Made by a program: the position numbers and the translations under genes. From the NCBI GenBank assembly GCA_050010555.1, contig JBEKKV010000001.1:83091-147090 (forward strand): 64,000 nucleotides of DNA. Reading direction: 5' to 3'. A model generated the notes under the pieces. It was given only the letters and a program-made list of their open reading frames with translations, did not search any database and was not told the origin of the DNA. This stretch comes from JALHUB01 sp050010555. GTDB lineage: Bacteria > Chloroflexota > Dehalococcoidia > DSTF01 > JALHUB01. Below, one piece after another: positions 16,812 through 24,471 of this stretch (position 1 is its first letter; every line of letters starts with the position of its first letter).

Positions 16812-17510
16812 CTAACCCGTTCGTAACCCGCTAGCGTGCGTTCCGTCGCCGGTGGGCAAGGCCCGCACGACTAATCGGTCACTGTATTGCCGCGACGCGG
16901 CGTCGAACGTGCCGGCGCAGGTTATCAGCGTGATCATCTCGCTGCTTGTTGCTCCGACGATCTCCGGGGTGGGCGCCGTGGCGGCCGGATAGGTGACGCT
17001 GAGAACGACCTCGTAGTCGTGGACGCTGCCGTCGGCCAGGCGGACCTCGACGGCGTCTCCCTTCTTCAGGTCTTTTAGCCGTGCGAAGACCGCCGGCCCG
17101 TAATCGTGGTAGTCAACGTGGGCGGAGAAGACGGCGTTGCCGCCGCCGCCGGGCCTGGCCGAGAAGTCGTACCAGGCGACGTCCTCCGGCCCGTTGGGTG
17201 GCTGCATCACGCCGTCCGGGCCGATCGTCTTCACGCTCACGGGCGCGTCGACGCCGATGCTGGGAATGACGACGCGCACGGGCAGCGCCTGCTCGACCGG
17301 AGCCTGCGGCGGTCTGGGCGCCGGTGTCGGCGAGGAGGCTACAGCGGACTGCAAGCCCAGCGAGTCGCTCTTAGTGCCGTCGCTGCCGAAAATGACCCAG
17401 GCCGACCAGGCGACCGCGGCCAGCGCCACGGACGCGCCGGCCAGGCTGAGCCACAGCCGCTTTGACCGCAGCCGCGACCCGCCCGAGCGCGTGCTGTCCT
17501 TCTGTGTCAT
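16812..17510 (-). CDS. Sortase, class F type
   Basis: A 232-residue transpeptidase that cleaves LPxTG-like signals and attaches proteins to a wall acceptor. An N-terminal membrane anchor (residues 20-41) is followed by a Pro/Ala linker and the sortase beta-barrel. The catalytic His is in FSAHVDYH, Cys in MITLITCAGTF and Arg in YSDRLVV; the LITCAG and VRVVIPSIGVDAPV segments resemble class F sortases of Actinobacteria and Chloroflexota. Its ATG overlaps the stop of the BY-kinase (ATGA), and its likely substrate follows directly. Class assignment is by motif memory; membership of the family is secure. Confidence 0.92.
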   Translation of the reverse strand: MTQKDSTRSGGSRLRSKRLWLSLAGASVALAAVAWSAWVIFGSDGTKSDSLGLQSAVASSPTPAPRPPQAPVEQALPVRVVIPSIGVDAPVSVKTIGPDGVMQPPNGPEDVAWYDFSARPGGGGNAVFSAHVDYHDYGPAVFARLKDLKKGDAVEVRLADGSVHDYEVVLSVTYPAATAPTPEIVGATSSEMITLITCAGTFDAASRQYSDRLVVRALPTGDGTHASGLRTG

Positions 17511-18895
17511 GCCGCTTTCGCCTCGGCCTTCTTGCGACGCTCTTTCTTCTCGCCGTCCGGCGTGTAGTAGTGGTAATAGTAGTAATAACCGCCGCCACCC
17601 CGACGCTTTACCTTGTTCAGCACCACACCGAGCAGATGCGTCTTCGACCTTTCGAGCGCTTCGCGGGTGCGGCGAAGCGCCTGCATGCGCGTCTTGCTCG
17701 CATCGACTACAAGCATCGTGCCGTCCACCTTGGATGCCAGGATGCTGGCGTCAGCCACGGGCAGCGTTGGCGGGCTGTCGATTATGACGACGTCCGCCTG
17801 CGAGCGCAGGGCGTCCAGCACCGCATCGAGCCGCCGGGAAGCCAGCAGTTCCGATGGGTTCGGCGGCAGAGGGCCGCTTGGAACGACCGTCAGGTTCTCG
17901 AAGCGGGTGCGCTGGGCGTAGCCGTTTAACGTCGGCTGCGGGGCGAGCAGCAGGTTGGTGAGCCCCTGCTCGTTGTTCAGCCCGAAGAAGCGGTGGATGG
18001 ATGGTCGGCGCAGGTCGGAGTCGACCAGGACGACCTTCTTCCCGGCCTGAGCCATGACGAGCGCCAGGTTGGCGGCCGTCGTGCTCTTTCCCTCGCGCGG
18101 GTTTGCGCTGGTCACGAGCAACGTCTGGCCCGGCCGGTCGATTGTGCTGAACTGGATGTTCGTGCGCAGGACGCGGTAGGCCTCAGCGAAGTGGCGTCGC
18201 GACAGGGACCCGGCGATCAGGTTGTCGGCGGGGTTTTTCAGCCCGTGGAAGCGCGCTACGCCGCCCAGGGAGGGCAGACCGCTCGCTTCCAGGTCTTCCG
18301 GCGACTTGACGGTGTCATCGAGGTATTCGATGACGAGGGCGATGCCGCCGGCCAGCAGCAGGCCGACGAAGGCGGCAAGCAAGGTGTTGATCTTGACGTT
18401 CGGCTTGATCGGCGCCGTGGGTGTGGTCGCCGCCTCGACGATGCTGACGTCGCCCGGGCGGCTGAGCTTGTCCTGCGTGTTCTCGTCGATGAACGCGGCC
18501 GCCGCCGTGTTGGCGATGTTGCTCGTTAGCGCCGGATCCGAGTCCTCGACGGATAGCCGCAGGAGCTGCGTGTCCGTCACGACGGTCACGGTCATCTTCT
18601 TCGCGAGCTGGGCGTTGCTGAGCGGCAGGTTCAGCCGGTCGATAACCGCCTGAAGGACGGGCCGCTCTTCAATTAGCTCCTTATAGGTGGACGTTAGCCT
18701 CTGGCTGGTAAGGATGTCGTTATAGGCGATGGTCCCGGGGACCTGCGTTTGGTTGACCAGCAGAGTAGCAGTGGATCGGTAGATGGGAGTAAGGGTTTTG
18801 CTGATGCCGTAGCTGGCAATCCCGCATATCAGCGTGCCGAGCACCAACAGCCACCACCAGCGACGGACCAGCGATACGTAGCGGGTGATCTCCAT
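17507..18895 (-). CDS. Wzz-domain tyrosine autokinase (BY-kinase) with poly-Tyr tail
   Basis: A 462-residue polysaccharide co-polymerase fused to a bacterial tyrosine kinase. The Wzz domain has membrane helices near residues 15-35 and 165-185 flanking an extracytoplasmic part. The kinase has Walker A ANPREGKSTTAANLA, Walker A' VLVDSDLRRP and Walker B VVIIDSPPTLPVAD. The C-terminus carries a GGGGYYYYYHYY tyrosine cluster, the autophosphorylation site that controls polymer length or export. ATG 18895 is chosen over an upstream start because AAGGA lies seven bases before it and MEITRYVSLVRRW is the usual Wzz opening. The phosphatase at 19083-19574 is probably its antagonist. Confidence 0.93.
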   Translation of the reverse strand: MEITRYVSLVRRWWWLLVLGTLICGIASYGISKTLTPIYRSTATLLVNQTQVPGTIAYNDILTSQRLTSTYKELIEERPVLQAVIDRLNLPLSNAQLAKKMTVTVVTDTQLLRLSVEDSDPALTSNIANTAAAAFIDENTQDKLSRPGDVSIVEAATTPTAPIKPNVKINTLLAAFVGLLLAGGIALVIEYLDDTVKSPEDLEASGLPSLGGVARFHGLKNPADNLIAGSLSRRHFAEAYRVLRTNIQFSTIDRPGQTLLVTSANPREGKSTTAANLALVMAQAGKKVVLVDSDLRRPSIHRFFGLNNEQGLTNLLLAPQPTLNGYAQRTRFENLTVVPSGPLPPNPSELLASRRLDAVLDALRSQADVVIIDSPPTLPVADASILASKVDGTMLVVDASKTRMQALRRTREALERSKTHLLGVVLNKVKRRGGGGYYYYYHYYTPDGEKKERRKKAEAKAA

Positions 18896-18996
18896 GCGGA
18901 TTCCTTTCCTGCAATAGTCGGGCGCTTGCACTATGGTCGCTCAATCGGAGCGGGGGGCTCAATCAGGGGAAACCCCAGAGGAACGCTGGGAAAGCA

Positions 18997-19013
18997 CCGA
19001 TCCCGTGGATCGG
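18997..19013. repeat. Short inverted repeat upstream of the BY-kinase gene
   Basis: CCGATCC and GGATCGG are separated by three bases, giving a perfect seven-base-pair hairpin, with a further GGGATCGGG copy just beyond. It lies in the 187-base gap between the phosphatase stop and the kinase start. It could be an operator or a transcript hairpin controlling the kinase-sortase genes. There is no U-run, so a simple terminator is unlikely. Confidence 0.35.
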
Positions 19014-19082
19014 GCAGGGATCGGGTCGGTTCTGGGCGTCGTATGACCCGTCGAAGTCGGACTCTGGCGAGGGGGGTTGGCG

Positions 19083-19574
19083 CTATATGGTCGGGGTGCG
19101 CTGCTCGCGACGCCGGCGCTCGAACTCTTCCAAAGCCGCGCGCTGCGACTCGCTGAAGGCGGCCCAGGGACGCTGGCGGCGGATGATCTGGTAGGCGTCG
19201 GCCAGGGGGTAGCCGATCGCCACAAGGACGGCGGAGGCGACGCTCGGGCTGCGGCCGATACCGCTGCGACAGTGAATGTAGACTTTGCGGCTGGCCGCTA
19301 TCTCCGCGAGCGTCCAGTCGGTCGCTGCGTCAAGCTGTTCCTGGCTCGGCGCATCGCGGTCATCGACGGAGACGTGAAGGAACTTGAGGTTGTGCCGGGC
19401 AAGCGCCTCCTCATCGTCGGAGGCCTCGCTGCGCACGTCGAGGACGCTGCCGATGCCGGCCTTCGTGAGCAGTCGAAGCCGGTCAGGCGGCAACGCCGGG
19501 CCGAGCGCCAACTCCGGCGTAATCCAGACGAACGGCGTTCGCGGGCGGAGCTTTCGCCAGAGCTTGCCGATCAT
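19083..19574 (-). CDS. Dual-specificity-type protein tyrosine phosphatase
   Basis: A 163-residue cytoplasmic phosphatase. VYIHCRSGIGRSPS holds the CX5R P-loop (Cys102, Arg108), and the preceding HVSVDDRDAPSQ segment probably supplies the general-acid Asp. The length and VLDVRSEASDDEEAL region fit dual-specificity-like phosphatases rather than the low-molecular-weight (Wzb) or PHP (CpsB/YwqE) types usually paired with BY-kinases. Its position just upstream of the BY-kinase gene suggests it dephosphorylates the tyrosine tail. Its start overlaps the upstream acyltransferase stop by four bases. Confidence 0.88.
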   Translation of the reverse strand: MIGKLWRKLRPRTPFVWITPELALGPALPPDRLRLLTKAGIGSVLDVRSEASDDEEALARHNLKFLHVSVDDRDAPSQEQLDAATDWTLAEIAASRKVYIHCRSGIGRSPSVASAVLVAIGYPLADAYQIIRRQRPWAAFSESQRAALEEFERRRREQRTPTI

Positions 19575-20182
19575 CCGTCGATCACGTCCTGCACCATCGC
19601 CCGCTGCTCGGGATCGCTAATGTCGAGCACGCGCGCCGGATTGCCGATGACCACGCAGTTGCTCGGCACGTCGTGGATAACTATCGAGTTCGCGCCGATT
19701 CGCACGTTGTCGCCTATCGCTATTGGTCCCATCAGGCGCGCGCCGACGCCGATGAAGACGTTATCGCCGACCGTCGGGCCGACCAGACTGTCCCACGGAT
19801 TCTTCACCTTGCGCTTGTGGATGAGCCCCAGGCCGGAGAAGGGGTTGATCGTACAGTTGCGGCCGATCTTGACCTCACCGGCGATCATGAGGGAGCCGTG
19901 CGATATGCACAGCCCGGGCCCGATGCTGGCGTTGTCGGCGATCTGGACCTGCCAGAGGATGATGTTCAGCCAGTCAAGCAGGCGCGGCAAGACCGGCAAG
20001 TGGTGCGCCCGCAGCCAGCACTTCCCGCGGTAGATGACGACGGCTGAAAAGGGGAATACCCACAGCGCCGCCACGAAGCGCCGCGCGTCGAAGAGCCACG
20101 ACGCGGCGAGGATCCCTTTGCCGCGGTCGACGCCCGTCAACTGGGCGTAGACCTTGAAGTCCTCGCGGATGTTCTCGAACAC
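19571..20182 (-). CDS. Hexapeptide-repeat acyltransferase (CysE-like fold)
   Basis: A 203-residue left-handed beta-helix acetyltransferase. Hexapeptide turns run from about residue 85 to 185 (IADNASIGPGLCISHGSLMIAGEVKIGRNCTINP; VGDNVFIGVGARLMGPIAIGDNVRIGANSIVIHDVP; IGNPARVL), with the His of ISHGSL in the position of the serine-acetyltransferase catalytic His. The N-terminus is helical. In this locus it more likely O- or N-acetylates a glycan sugar than makes O-acetylserine. GTG 20182 is preceded by GGGAGGA. It is paralogous to the next gene. Confidence 0.87.
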   Translation of the reverse strand: MFENIREDFKVYAQLTGVDRGKGILAASWLFDARRFVAALWVFPFSAVVIYRGKCWLRAHHLPVLPRLLDWLNIILWQVQIADNASIGPGLCISHGSLMIAGEVKIGRNCTINPFSGLGLIHKRKVKNPWDSLVGPTVGDNVFIGVGARLMGPIAIGDNVRIGANSIVIHDVPSNCVVIGNPARVLDISDPEQRAMVQDVIDG

Positions 20183-20209
20183 GCTTGCCGGAATCCTCCC
20201 GCCTTTCGG

Positions 20210-20797
20210 CTATCGCTGACGCTTTTCCTCCGGCGCTTTCTTCGGTATGGCGCGGGCCGGAGCGCCGACGGCTGTGTGGTTGTCCGGTACGTCGCTGATG
20301 ACGACGGCGTTGGCGCCTATCGTCACGTTGTTGCCGACCGTTATCGCGCCCAGCACCTTGGCGCCGGTGCCGATGTAGACGTCATCACCAAGGCGCGGGC
20401 CGTCGAGCGTGAACACGTCGCCGCCGCGCAGGCCGATGGTGACGTGAGGATTGATGTAGCAGCTCTTTCCGATGACCACGGCGCCGTCGATCACTACGTA
20501 GCCGTGGACTATGCACAGCCCGCGCCCGATCTTCACGCGGTCGCCGATCACGATGCCCCAGAACAGGCGATTCAGCGTATCGCAGACGAAGGGGAGCAGG
20601 GGGATACTCCGGCGGTACGCCCACGCCTTCAGCCGGTAGCAGACGACGGCCGGCCACGAGCCACGCAGGATGATCGAGTCGAATCGCTCCCAGCGGCGCT
20701 TCCAGTTGCCTTTCTTCGGGTCCGGCAGCCAGGTGAAGCTGGAATAGTAGTAGGCGTCGTAGTCGGAGCGGATCTCGTTCCAGACGTTGTCGCTCAT
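20210..20797 (-). CDS. Hexapeptide-repeat acyltransferase (CysE-like fold), paralogue
   Basis: A 195-residue protein with the same layout as its neighbour at 19571-20182: a helical N-terminal region (YRLKAWAYRRSIPLLPFVCDTLNRLFWG) then hexapeptide repeats (IGDRVKIGRGLCIVHGYVVIDGAVVIGKSCYINP; LGDDVYIGTGAKVLGAITVGNNVTIGANAVVISDVPDN; VGAPARAI). IVHGYV holds the putative catalytic His. The pair probably arose by tandem duplication and may acetylate two positions or sugars. It ends in a basic Lys/Arg tail. Confidence 0.87.
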   Translation of the reverse strand: MSDNVWNEIRSDYDAYYYSSFTWLPDPKKGNWKRRWERFDSIILRGSWPAVVCYRLKAWAYRRSIPLLPFVCDTLNRLFWGIVIGDRVKIGRGLCIVHGYVVIDGAVVIGKSCYINPHVTIGLRGGDVFTLDGPRLGDDVYIGTGAKVLGAITVGNNVTIGANAVVISDVPDNHTAVGAPARAIPKKAPEEKRQR

Positions 20798-20827
20798 GTT
20801 GCCTCTTCGCGGGGGCTTTGGAGCGCG

Positions 20828-21403
20828 TTACACGCTGGCCCAGGTAGGGGTCTTGACGGCGGTCAGGAGGACATAGAACTCCTCGAAGCCGATAGTTGCC
20901 GCCAACCAGCGCTCCCAGCGGTACTGGGCGCCGCGGTTCCGGTTTGCCAGCGACTCGACAACGGACGCAACTACGCCGCCGGTAAGGCGCGGCCTCTGCC
21001 CGAGCCGGAGAGTTGTGAGGGAGAGCTTCGCCTGCTCGGTTTCAAACGTGGCGGCGTCCGGGGGGGCGGGGTTCCGCTCCGGGTCGAAGAAATCGAAAGT
21101 CTCGATGGTGAAGGGGCGCCTCTGGCCTGGATTGCGCGAAGTCGCCCACGTCGACGAGGCGTGCGGCAGCCAGACGTGGACGAGGGCGCCGGGACGGCAG
21201 ATGCGCCAGATCTCGCGCATTGTCGCCAGGAAGTCAGGGACGTCATCGAGCGAGTGGTCGAGGTAGATCTCTTCGACGCTGTTGTCCTTGAAAGGCAGCC
21301 CGTCGCCGACGTCCGCCAGGATGGCGACATCCGGCCCGGGCTTCCGGCTGATTCTCAGGGCGCCGGTCTGTTTCCGCGCGCGGTCGAACTCTAGGCTTAT
21401 CAT
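20828..21403 (-). CDS. Methyltransferase-like protein lacking motif I
   Basis: A 191-residue protein resembling the second half of a class I SAM methyltransferase: ILADVGDGLPFKDNSVEEIYLDHSLDDVPDFLATMREIWRICRPGALVHVWLP covers motifs II-V (LPFxDxSVDEIYxxHxLEH is typical of small glycan-locus methyltransferases). The glycine-rich SAM loop (xLDxGCGxG) normally about 40 residues earlier is absent; the N-terminus reads MISLEFDRARKQTG. It may be shortened or divergent. The start overlaps the stop region of the ABC ATPase gene (ATGA at 21400-21403). SAM binding is therefore uncertain. Confidence 0.72.
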   Translation of the reverse strand: MISLEFDRARKQTGALRISRKPGPDVAILADVGDGLPFKDNSVEEIYLDHSLDDVPDFLATMREIWRICRPGALVHVWLPHASSTWATSRNPGQRRPFTIETFDFFDPERNPAPPDAATFETEQAKLSLTTLRLGQRPRLTGGVVASVVESLANRNRGAQYRWERWLAATIGFEEFYVLLTAVKTPTWASV

Positions 21404-22203
21404 GCCGGAGACTCCCTCCCGTCAGATAGCGATGTTACCCTAGTCCCGAAAAAGGCCGCAATCCTGTCCCTGTACTCTTGCACCACCGATTCCGAGTCGC
21501 CTTGCATCTGGAGCTGGCCTTGCTGGATCAGGACGGCGCGGTCGCAGAAGCGCGTGACGGCGTTCAGGTCATGCGACACGAAGACAATCGTCACGCCGTT
21601 GGAGCGCAACATTTCGATGTGGCCGAAGCACTTCTGTTGGAACTCGCCGTCGCCCACGGCCAGCACCTCGTCGACCAGCAACACCTGGGGACGCACGTGC
21701 ACTGCGACGGAGAAGCCCAGCCGCACGTACATGCCGGAGGAGTAGGTCCGCATCGGCTCGTCGATGAAGGCGCCCAACTCCGAGAAGGCGATGATGTCGG
21801 GCAGAGCCTCCAGCGCTTCTTTCTTGCTCAAGCCCAGCAGGACAGCATTGAAGATGGCATTCTCTCGACCGGTGAGTTGCGGATGAAAGCCGGCGCCCAG
21901 CTCCAGCAGAGCGGACACGCGCCCTCCGACCTCGACTTTGCCGCGGGTGGGACGCGCCAGGTCCGCCATGATCTTCAATAGCGTGCTCTTGCCGGATCCG
22001 TTGGGCCCGATGATGCCCATGCTGTCACCGCGCTTCACCGAGAAAGTCACATTGTCGAGCGCCCAGAACGGCCGGCCGGCGTTGCCACGGAGGAACGAAG
22101 GCAGGTGGAGGACCGTGGTCTTGATCTCCTCCGGCTTCTGCGCCCGCAAGTAATAGCGCTTGGAGACGCCGTCGAGGGCGATGGCCGTACCGTCAGAGAG
22201 CAT
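21400..22203 (-). CDS. wzt: Polysaccharide ABC exporter ATPase (Wzt/TagH type)
   Basis: A 267-residue ABC ATPase powering export of an undecaprenyl-linked glycan or teichoic-acid-like polymer. Walker A is GPNGSGKST, the Q-loop region LELGAGFHPQLTGREN and the signature TYSSGMYVRLGFSVA are typical of the Wzt/TagH subgroup, and Walker B is QVLLVDEVLAVGD. It ends shortly after the ATPase core, so it lacks the C-terminal carbohydrate-recognition domain of Wzt proteins that read a capped O-antigen. It overlaps the permease gene by 11 bases. Confidence 0.93.
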   Translation of the reverse strand: MLSDGTAIALDGVSKRYYLRAQKPEEIKTTVLHLPSFLRGNAGRPFWALDNVTFSVKRGDSMGIIGPNGSGKSTLLKIMADLARPTRGKVEVGGRVSALLELGAGFHPQLTGRENAIFNAVLLGLSKKEALEALPDIIAFSELGAFIDEPMRTYSSGMYVRLGFSVAVHVRPQVLLVDEVLAVGDGEFQQKCFGHIEMLRSNGVTIVFVSHDLNAVTRFCDRAVLIQQGQLQMQGDSESVVQEYRDRIAAFFGTRVTSLSDGRESPA

Positions 22204-23026
22204 CCGCGAACCCCCGCTCCAAGCGGCCGAAGACGAACATACCTAGCAGCACGGAAACGGCGGCGAACGCCAGGGAGGGCCACAGATCGACTAGCGTAGG
22301 CAACCGGTTGTAGACGAACAGGTTGCGCCAGCTCTCGATCAGCGACGCCAGCGGGTTAAGCATCAGCATGTGCTTGTAGCGACCCGTCTGGCTGAGCGGA
22401 TAGATGATCGGCGTCATGTAGAACAGCAGGTTCAGAAAGACCTCCACCAGGTGCTCCAGGTCGCGGAAGTAGACGTCGATAGACGACACGATGAGGACGG
22501 TGCCCAACAGCAGCACCAGCTCGACGAGGGTGAGCAGCGGGATGCCGATAAGCCAGGTGGCCGAGGGGTGCCTTCCCGAAACGAGTATGATGACGGTGAT
22601 GATAGGCAGCGTCATCACGAAGTGCACCATGTTGTTGGCCACGGTCGCGAAGGGCAGCACGTAGCGCGGGAAGTGCACCTTCTTGATCAGGTTGCCGTTG
22701 TGGGTGATGACGGGCGCCGACATCAGCACCGAGGTCTGGTACCACGCCCAAGGGAAGAGCGCCGGCAGAAGGACAAGCTGATAGGGTATGTCGGAGTGAA
22801 TCCGCGCGAAACGGCTGAGGGCGAAGTAGAGGACGGCGCCCAGCATGAGCGGCTTCAGTACGGACCAGACGAAGCCGAGGATCGTGTCCTGGTAGCGGAG
22901 CTTGAGCTCTCTGGCGGTCATCAGGTAGAGGAGCTCCCACGTCCGGAAGAACCGCTGAGGAATGATGGCCGACCACCCTCTGCCGCGGGCGTCGAAAGAA
23001 CCTGTAGCCGAGTCCTGCGCTGTCAT
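22193..23026 (-). CDS. wzm: Polysaccharide ABC exporter permease (Wzm/TagG type)
   Basis: A 277-residue ABC-2 permease with six predicted membrane helices and an N-terminal amphipathic LYLMTARELKLRYQDTILGFVWSVLKPL segment, the hallmark of Wzm/TagG. It forms the channel with the ATPase encoded just downstream. It is the first gene of the minus-strand glycan series; a TTGATT-17-TAGGCT promoter lies about 95 bases upstream of its start. Together with the MurJ-type flippase it implies two lipid-linked glycan routes. Confidence 0.93.
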   Translation of the reverse strand: MTAQDSATGSFDARGRGWSAIIPQRFFRTWELLYLMTARELKLRYQDTILGFVWSVLKPLMLGAVLYFALSRFARIHSDIPYQLVLLPALFPWAWYQTSVLMSAPVITHNGNLIKKVHFPRYVLPFATVANNMVHFVMTLPIITVIILVSGRHPSATWLIGIPLLTLVELVLLLGTVLIVSSIDVYFRDLEHLVEVFLNLLFYMTPIIYPLSQTGRYKHMLMLNPLASLIESWRNLFVYNRLPTLVDLWPSLAFAAVSVLLGMFVFGRLERGFADAL

Positions 23027-23124
23027 AGGCTTAGCTTTCTCGTCTCGGCGGCGAATCTGTGGTTAGGCCGACCAGCCCGGCCTACGTTGTTGGACACCCT
23101 GTTGCGCCCAGCGCCGTTTGTCTA

Positions 23125-23153
23125 AGCCTAGCAGCCAAGGGATGATGAATCAA
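23125..23153 (-). promoter_or_regulatory. Sigma-70-type promoter for wzm and the glycan operon
   Basis: On the minus strand TTGATT (23148-23153) and TAGGCT (23125-23130) are separated by 17 bases, leaving a leader of about 92 bases before the wzm ATG. It is divergent from the HPRT promoter. Confidence 0.55.
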
Positions 23154-23181
23154 CCGAGCGCCATCTCGGGACGGGCCCCAC

Positions 23182-23210
23182 TTGAACGTGGTCGACGGAC
23201 ACGCTAGCGT
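23182..23210 (+). promoter_or_regulatory. Sigma-70-type promoter for the HPRT fusion gene
   Basis: TTGAAC (23182-23187) and TAGCGT (23205-23210) are separated by 17 bases, about 20 bases before the ATG at 23231. GAAGGGA near 23216 serves as ribosome site. Confidence 0.55.
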
Positions 23211-23230
23211 TTAGCTGAAGGGATACGACG

Positions 23231-24199
23231 ATGTCGGCCGAAAACCCGCGTACGACAATCGAACCGTCGGAAACCGCGCCTCCCGCTGTCCGCTTTGCCC
23301 ATGAGAGCGAGGAGGAGTTCGCGAAGATCCTCGACTTTTACGGCATCGCCTGGGAGTACGAGCCGCGCACGTTCCCCCTGCGCTCCGACGGGGAGAGAGT
23401 CCTCGAAGCCTTTACCCCCGATTTCTACCTGCCGGACATCGATACTTATATCGAGCTGACGACGCTGAAGCAGGACCTGATGACGGAGAAGCACCGGAAG
23501 ATGCGCACTCTCCGAAAGCTCTATCCGGACGTCGACGTCAAGCTGCTGAACAAGCGCGACTACCTGCGCCTTCTTGCCAAGTACGGCTTCGGACCACCGC
23601 AGCCGCGCAGCATAGAGGGCGTGCACCGCGTGCTGGTGAGCGCGCCGCAGCTCCGACGGCGGGTGAAAGAGCTCGGCGTGCAGATATCGAAGGACTACGC
23701 CGGCAAGTCGCCGGTGCTCATCGGCGTTCTCAAGGGCGTCGCCTGCTTCATGGCCGACCTGATGCGCCAGGTGTCGCTGCCCGTCGCTATCGACTTCATG
23801 GCGATCTCTTCGTACGACAGCGCCGACAGCAGCTACGTCCGCATCCTCAAAGACCTGGACGAGAGCATCGAAGGGCGCGACGTGCTGCTGGTCGAGGACA
23901 TCGTCGACACGGGCATGACGCTGAACCACCTGCTGAACTATCTGCGGGCGCGCAAGCCGGCGACGCTGAAGGTGTGCACGCTGCTCGACAAGCGGGCGCG
24001 GCGGCTGGTGGACTTGCCGCTGGACTACGTGGGCTTTGAGATACCGGACGAGTTCGTCATTGGCTACGGGCTGGACTACCGTCAGCTCTATCGCAATCTG
24101 GGGTTTATCGCGACGTTGAAGCCGGGCTGGATGGAGGAGCAGGCCATGCATACCGGCGGGGACTCGTCTACCGACAGGGACGCGTCGCGGGCAAAGTAA
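23231..24199 (+). CDS. hpt: Hypoxanthine phosphoribosyltransferase fused to an N-terminal PD-(D/E)XK-like domain
   Basis: A 322-residue protein, about 130 residues longer than a normal HPRT. Residues 135-310 are a type I phosphoribosyltransferase for purine salvage: GVLKGVACFMADLMRQ, FMAISSYDS, the PRPP loop VLLVEDIVDTGMTL (218-231) and the C-terminal GYGLDYRQLYRNL. Residues 25-120 resemble small restriction-endonuclease-fold domains: YGIAWEYEPRTFPL, FTPDFYLP (Asp64) and TYIELTTLK (Glu75), with the usual catalytic Lys two residues after Glu replaced by Thr77; Lys80 is nearby. The domain may bind nucleic acid or have lost cleavage. It has its own promoter and is divergent from wzm. Confidence 0.9.
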   Translation: MSAENPRTTIEPSETAPPAVRFAHESEEEFAKILDFYGIAWEYEPRTFPLRSDGERVLEAFTPDFYLPDIDTYIELTTLKQDLMTEKHRKMRTLRKLYPDVDVKLLNKRDYLRLLAKYGFGPPQPRSIEGVHRVLVSAPQLRRRVKELGVQISKDYAGKSPVLIGVLKGVACFMADLMRQVSLPVAIDFMAISSYDSADSSYVRILKDLDESIEGRDVLLVEDIVDTGMTLNHLLNYLRARKPATLKVCTLLDKRARRLVDLPLDYVGFEIPDEFVIGYGLDYRQLYRNLGFIATLKPGWMEEQAMHTGGDSSTDRDASRAK

Positions 24200-24330
24200 T
24201 GCCCCAAGTAACCTCTCCGCGTTTCGGCTTCGTCCTCCTCCGGTTATCCCCCCGGCTCAGGTTTGGGGCCTTCGCCTCAGGTTCCCCGGATTCGTCCACC
24301 GGTAGACCGCGGGTCCGCCACTTGGGGCAT
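24199..24330 (-). ncRNA. Candidate structured small RNA antisense to the hpt 3' end
   Basis: A 132-base stretch is bounded by perfect 11-base complementary arms (ATGCCCCAAGT at 24199-24209, ACTTGGGGCAT at 24320-24330). Inside, three further nested pairings are visible on the minus-strand RNA: CCGCG with CGCGG, CCGGU with ACCGG, and AUCC with GGAU, giving a long rod with a GGC-GAAG-GCC apex. A TTGACA-17-TAGTGT promoter on the minus strand would start transcription at or next to the outer arm. I do not recognise SRP, 6S or a known riboswitch core in it. The reverse orientation would form a similar rod, so strand depends on the promoter. No U-run terminator is seen. Confidence 0.5.
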
Positions 24331-24335
24331 CCCTA

Positions 24336-24364
24336 ACACTACATCGGCAGTAGAGGCTTGTCAA
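24336..24364 (-). promoter_or_regulatory. Near-consensus promoter for the candidate small RNA
   Basis: On the minus strand TTGACA (24359-24364) and TAGTGT (24336-24341) are separated by 17 bases. The expected start, six to seven bases downstream, coincides with the first base of the RNA's closing helix at 24330. No open reading frame begins downstream on this strand. Confidence 0.55.
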
Positions 24365-24471
24365 TAGGCGCGGCGAGGGAAATCGCTGCCTTTTTGCGGC
24401 CTATCGTTAACCAAAAACGAGTTTACGCGTTATCGCTGACATAACTATAGAAGGCGATTAGGGAGGTCGAG

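Noticed and set aside
24199..24330. SRP RNA or 6S RNA identity for the structured element
   Set aside because: The SRP domain IV core (GGAAGGNAGCAG-like) is absent, and the 6S bubble cannot be confirmed by eye; left as an unclassified candidate.
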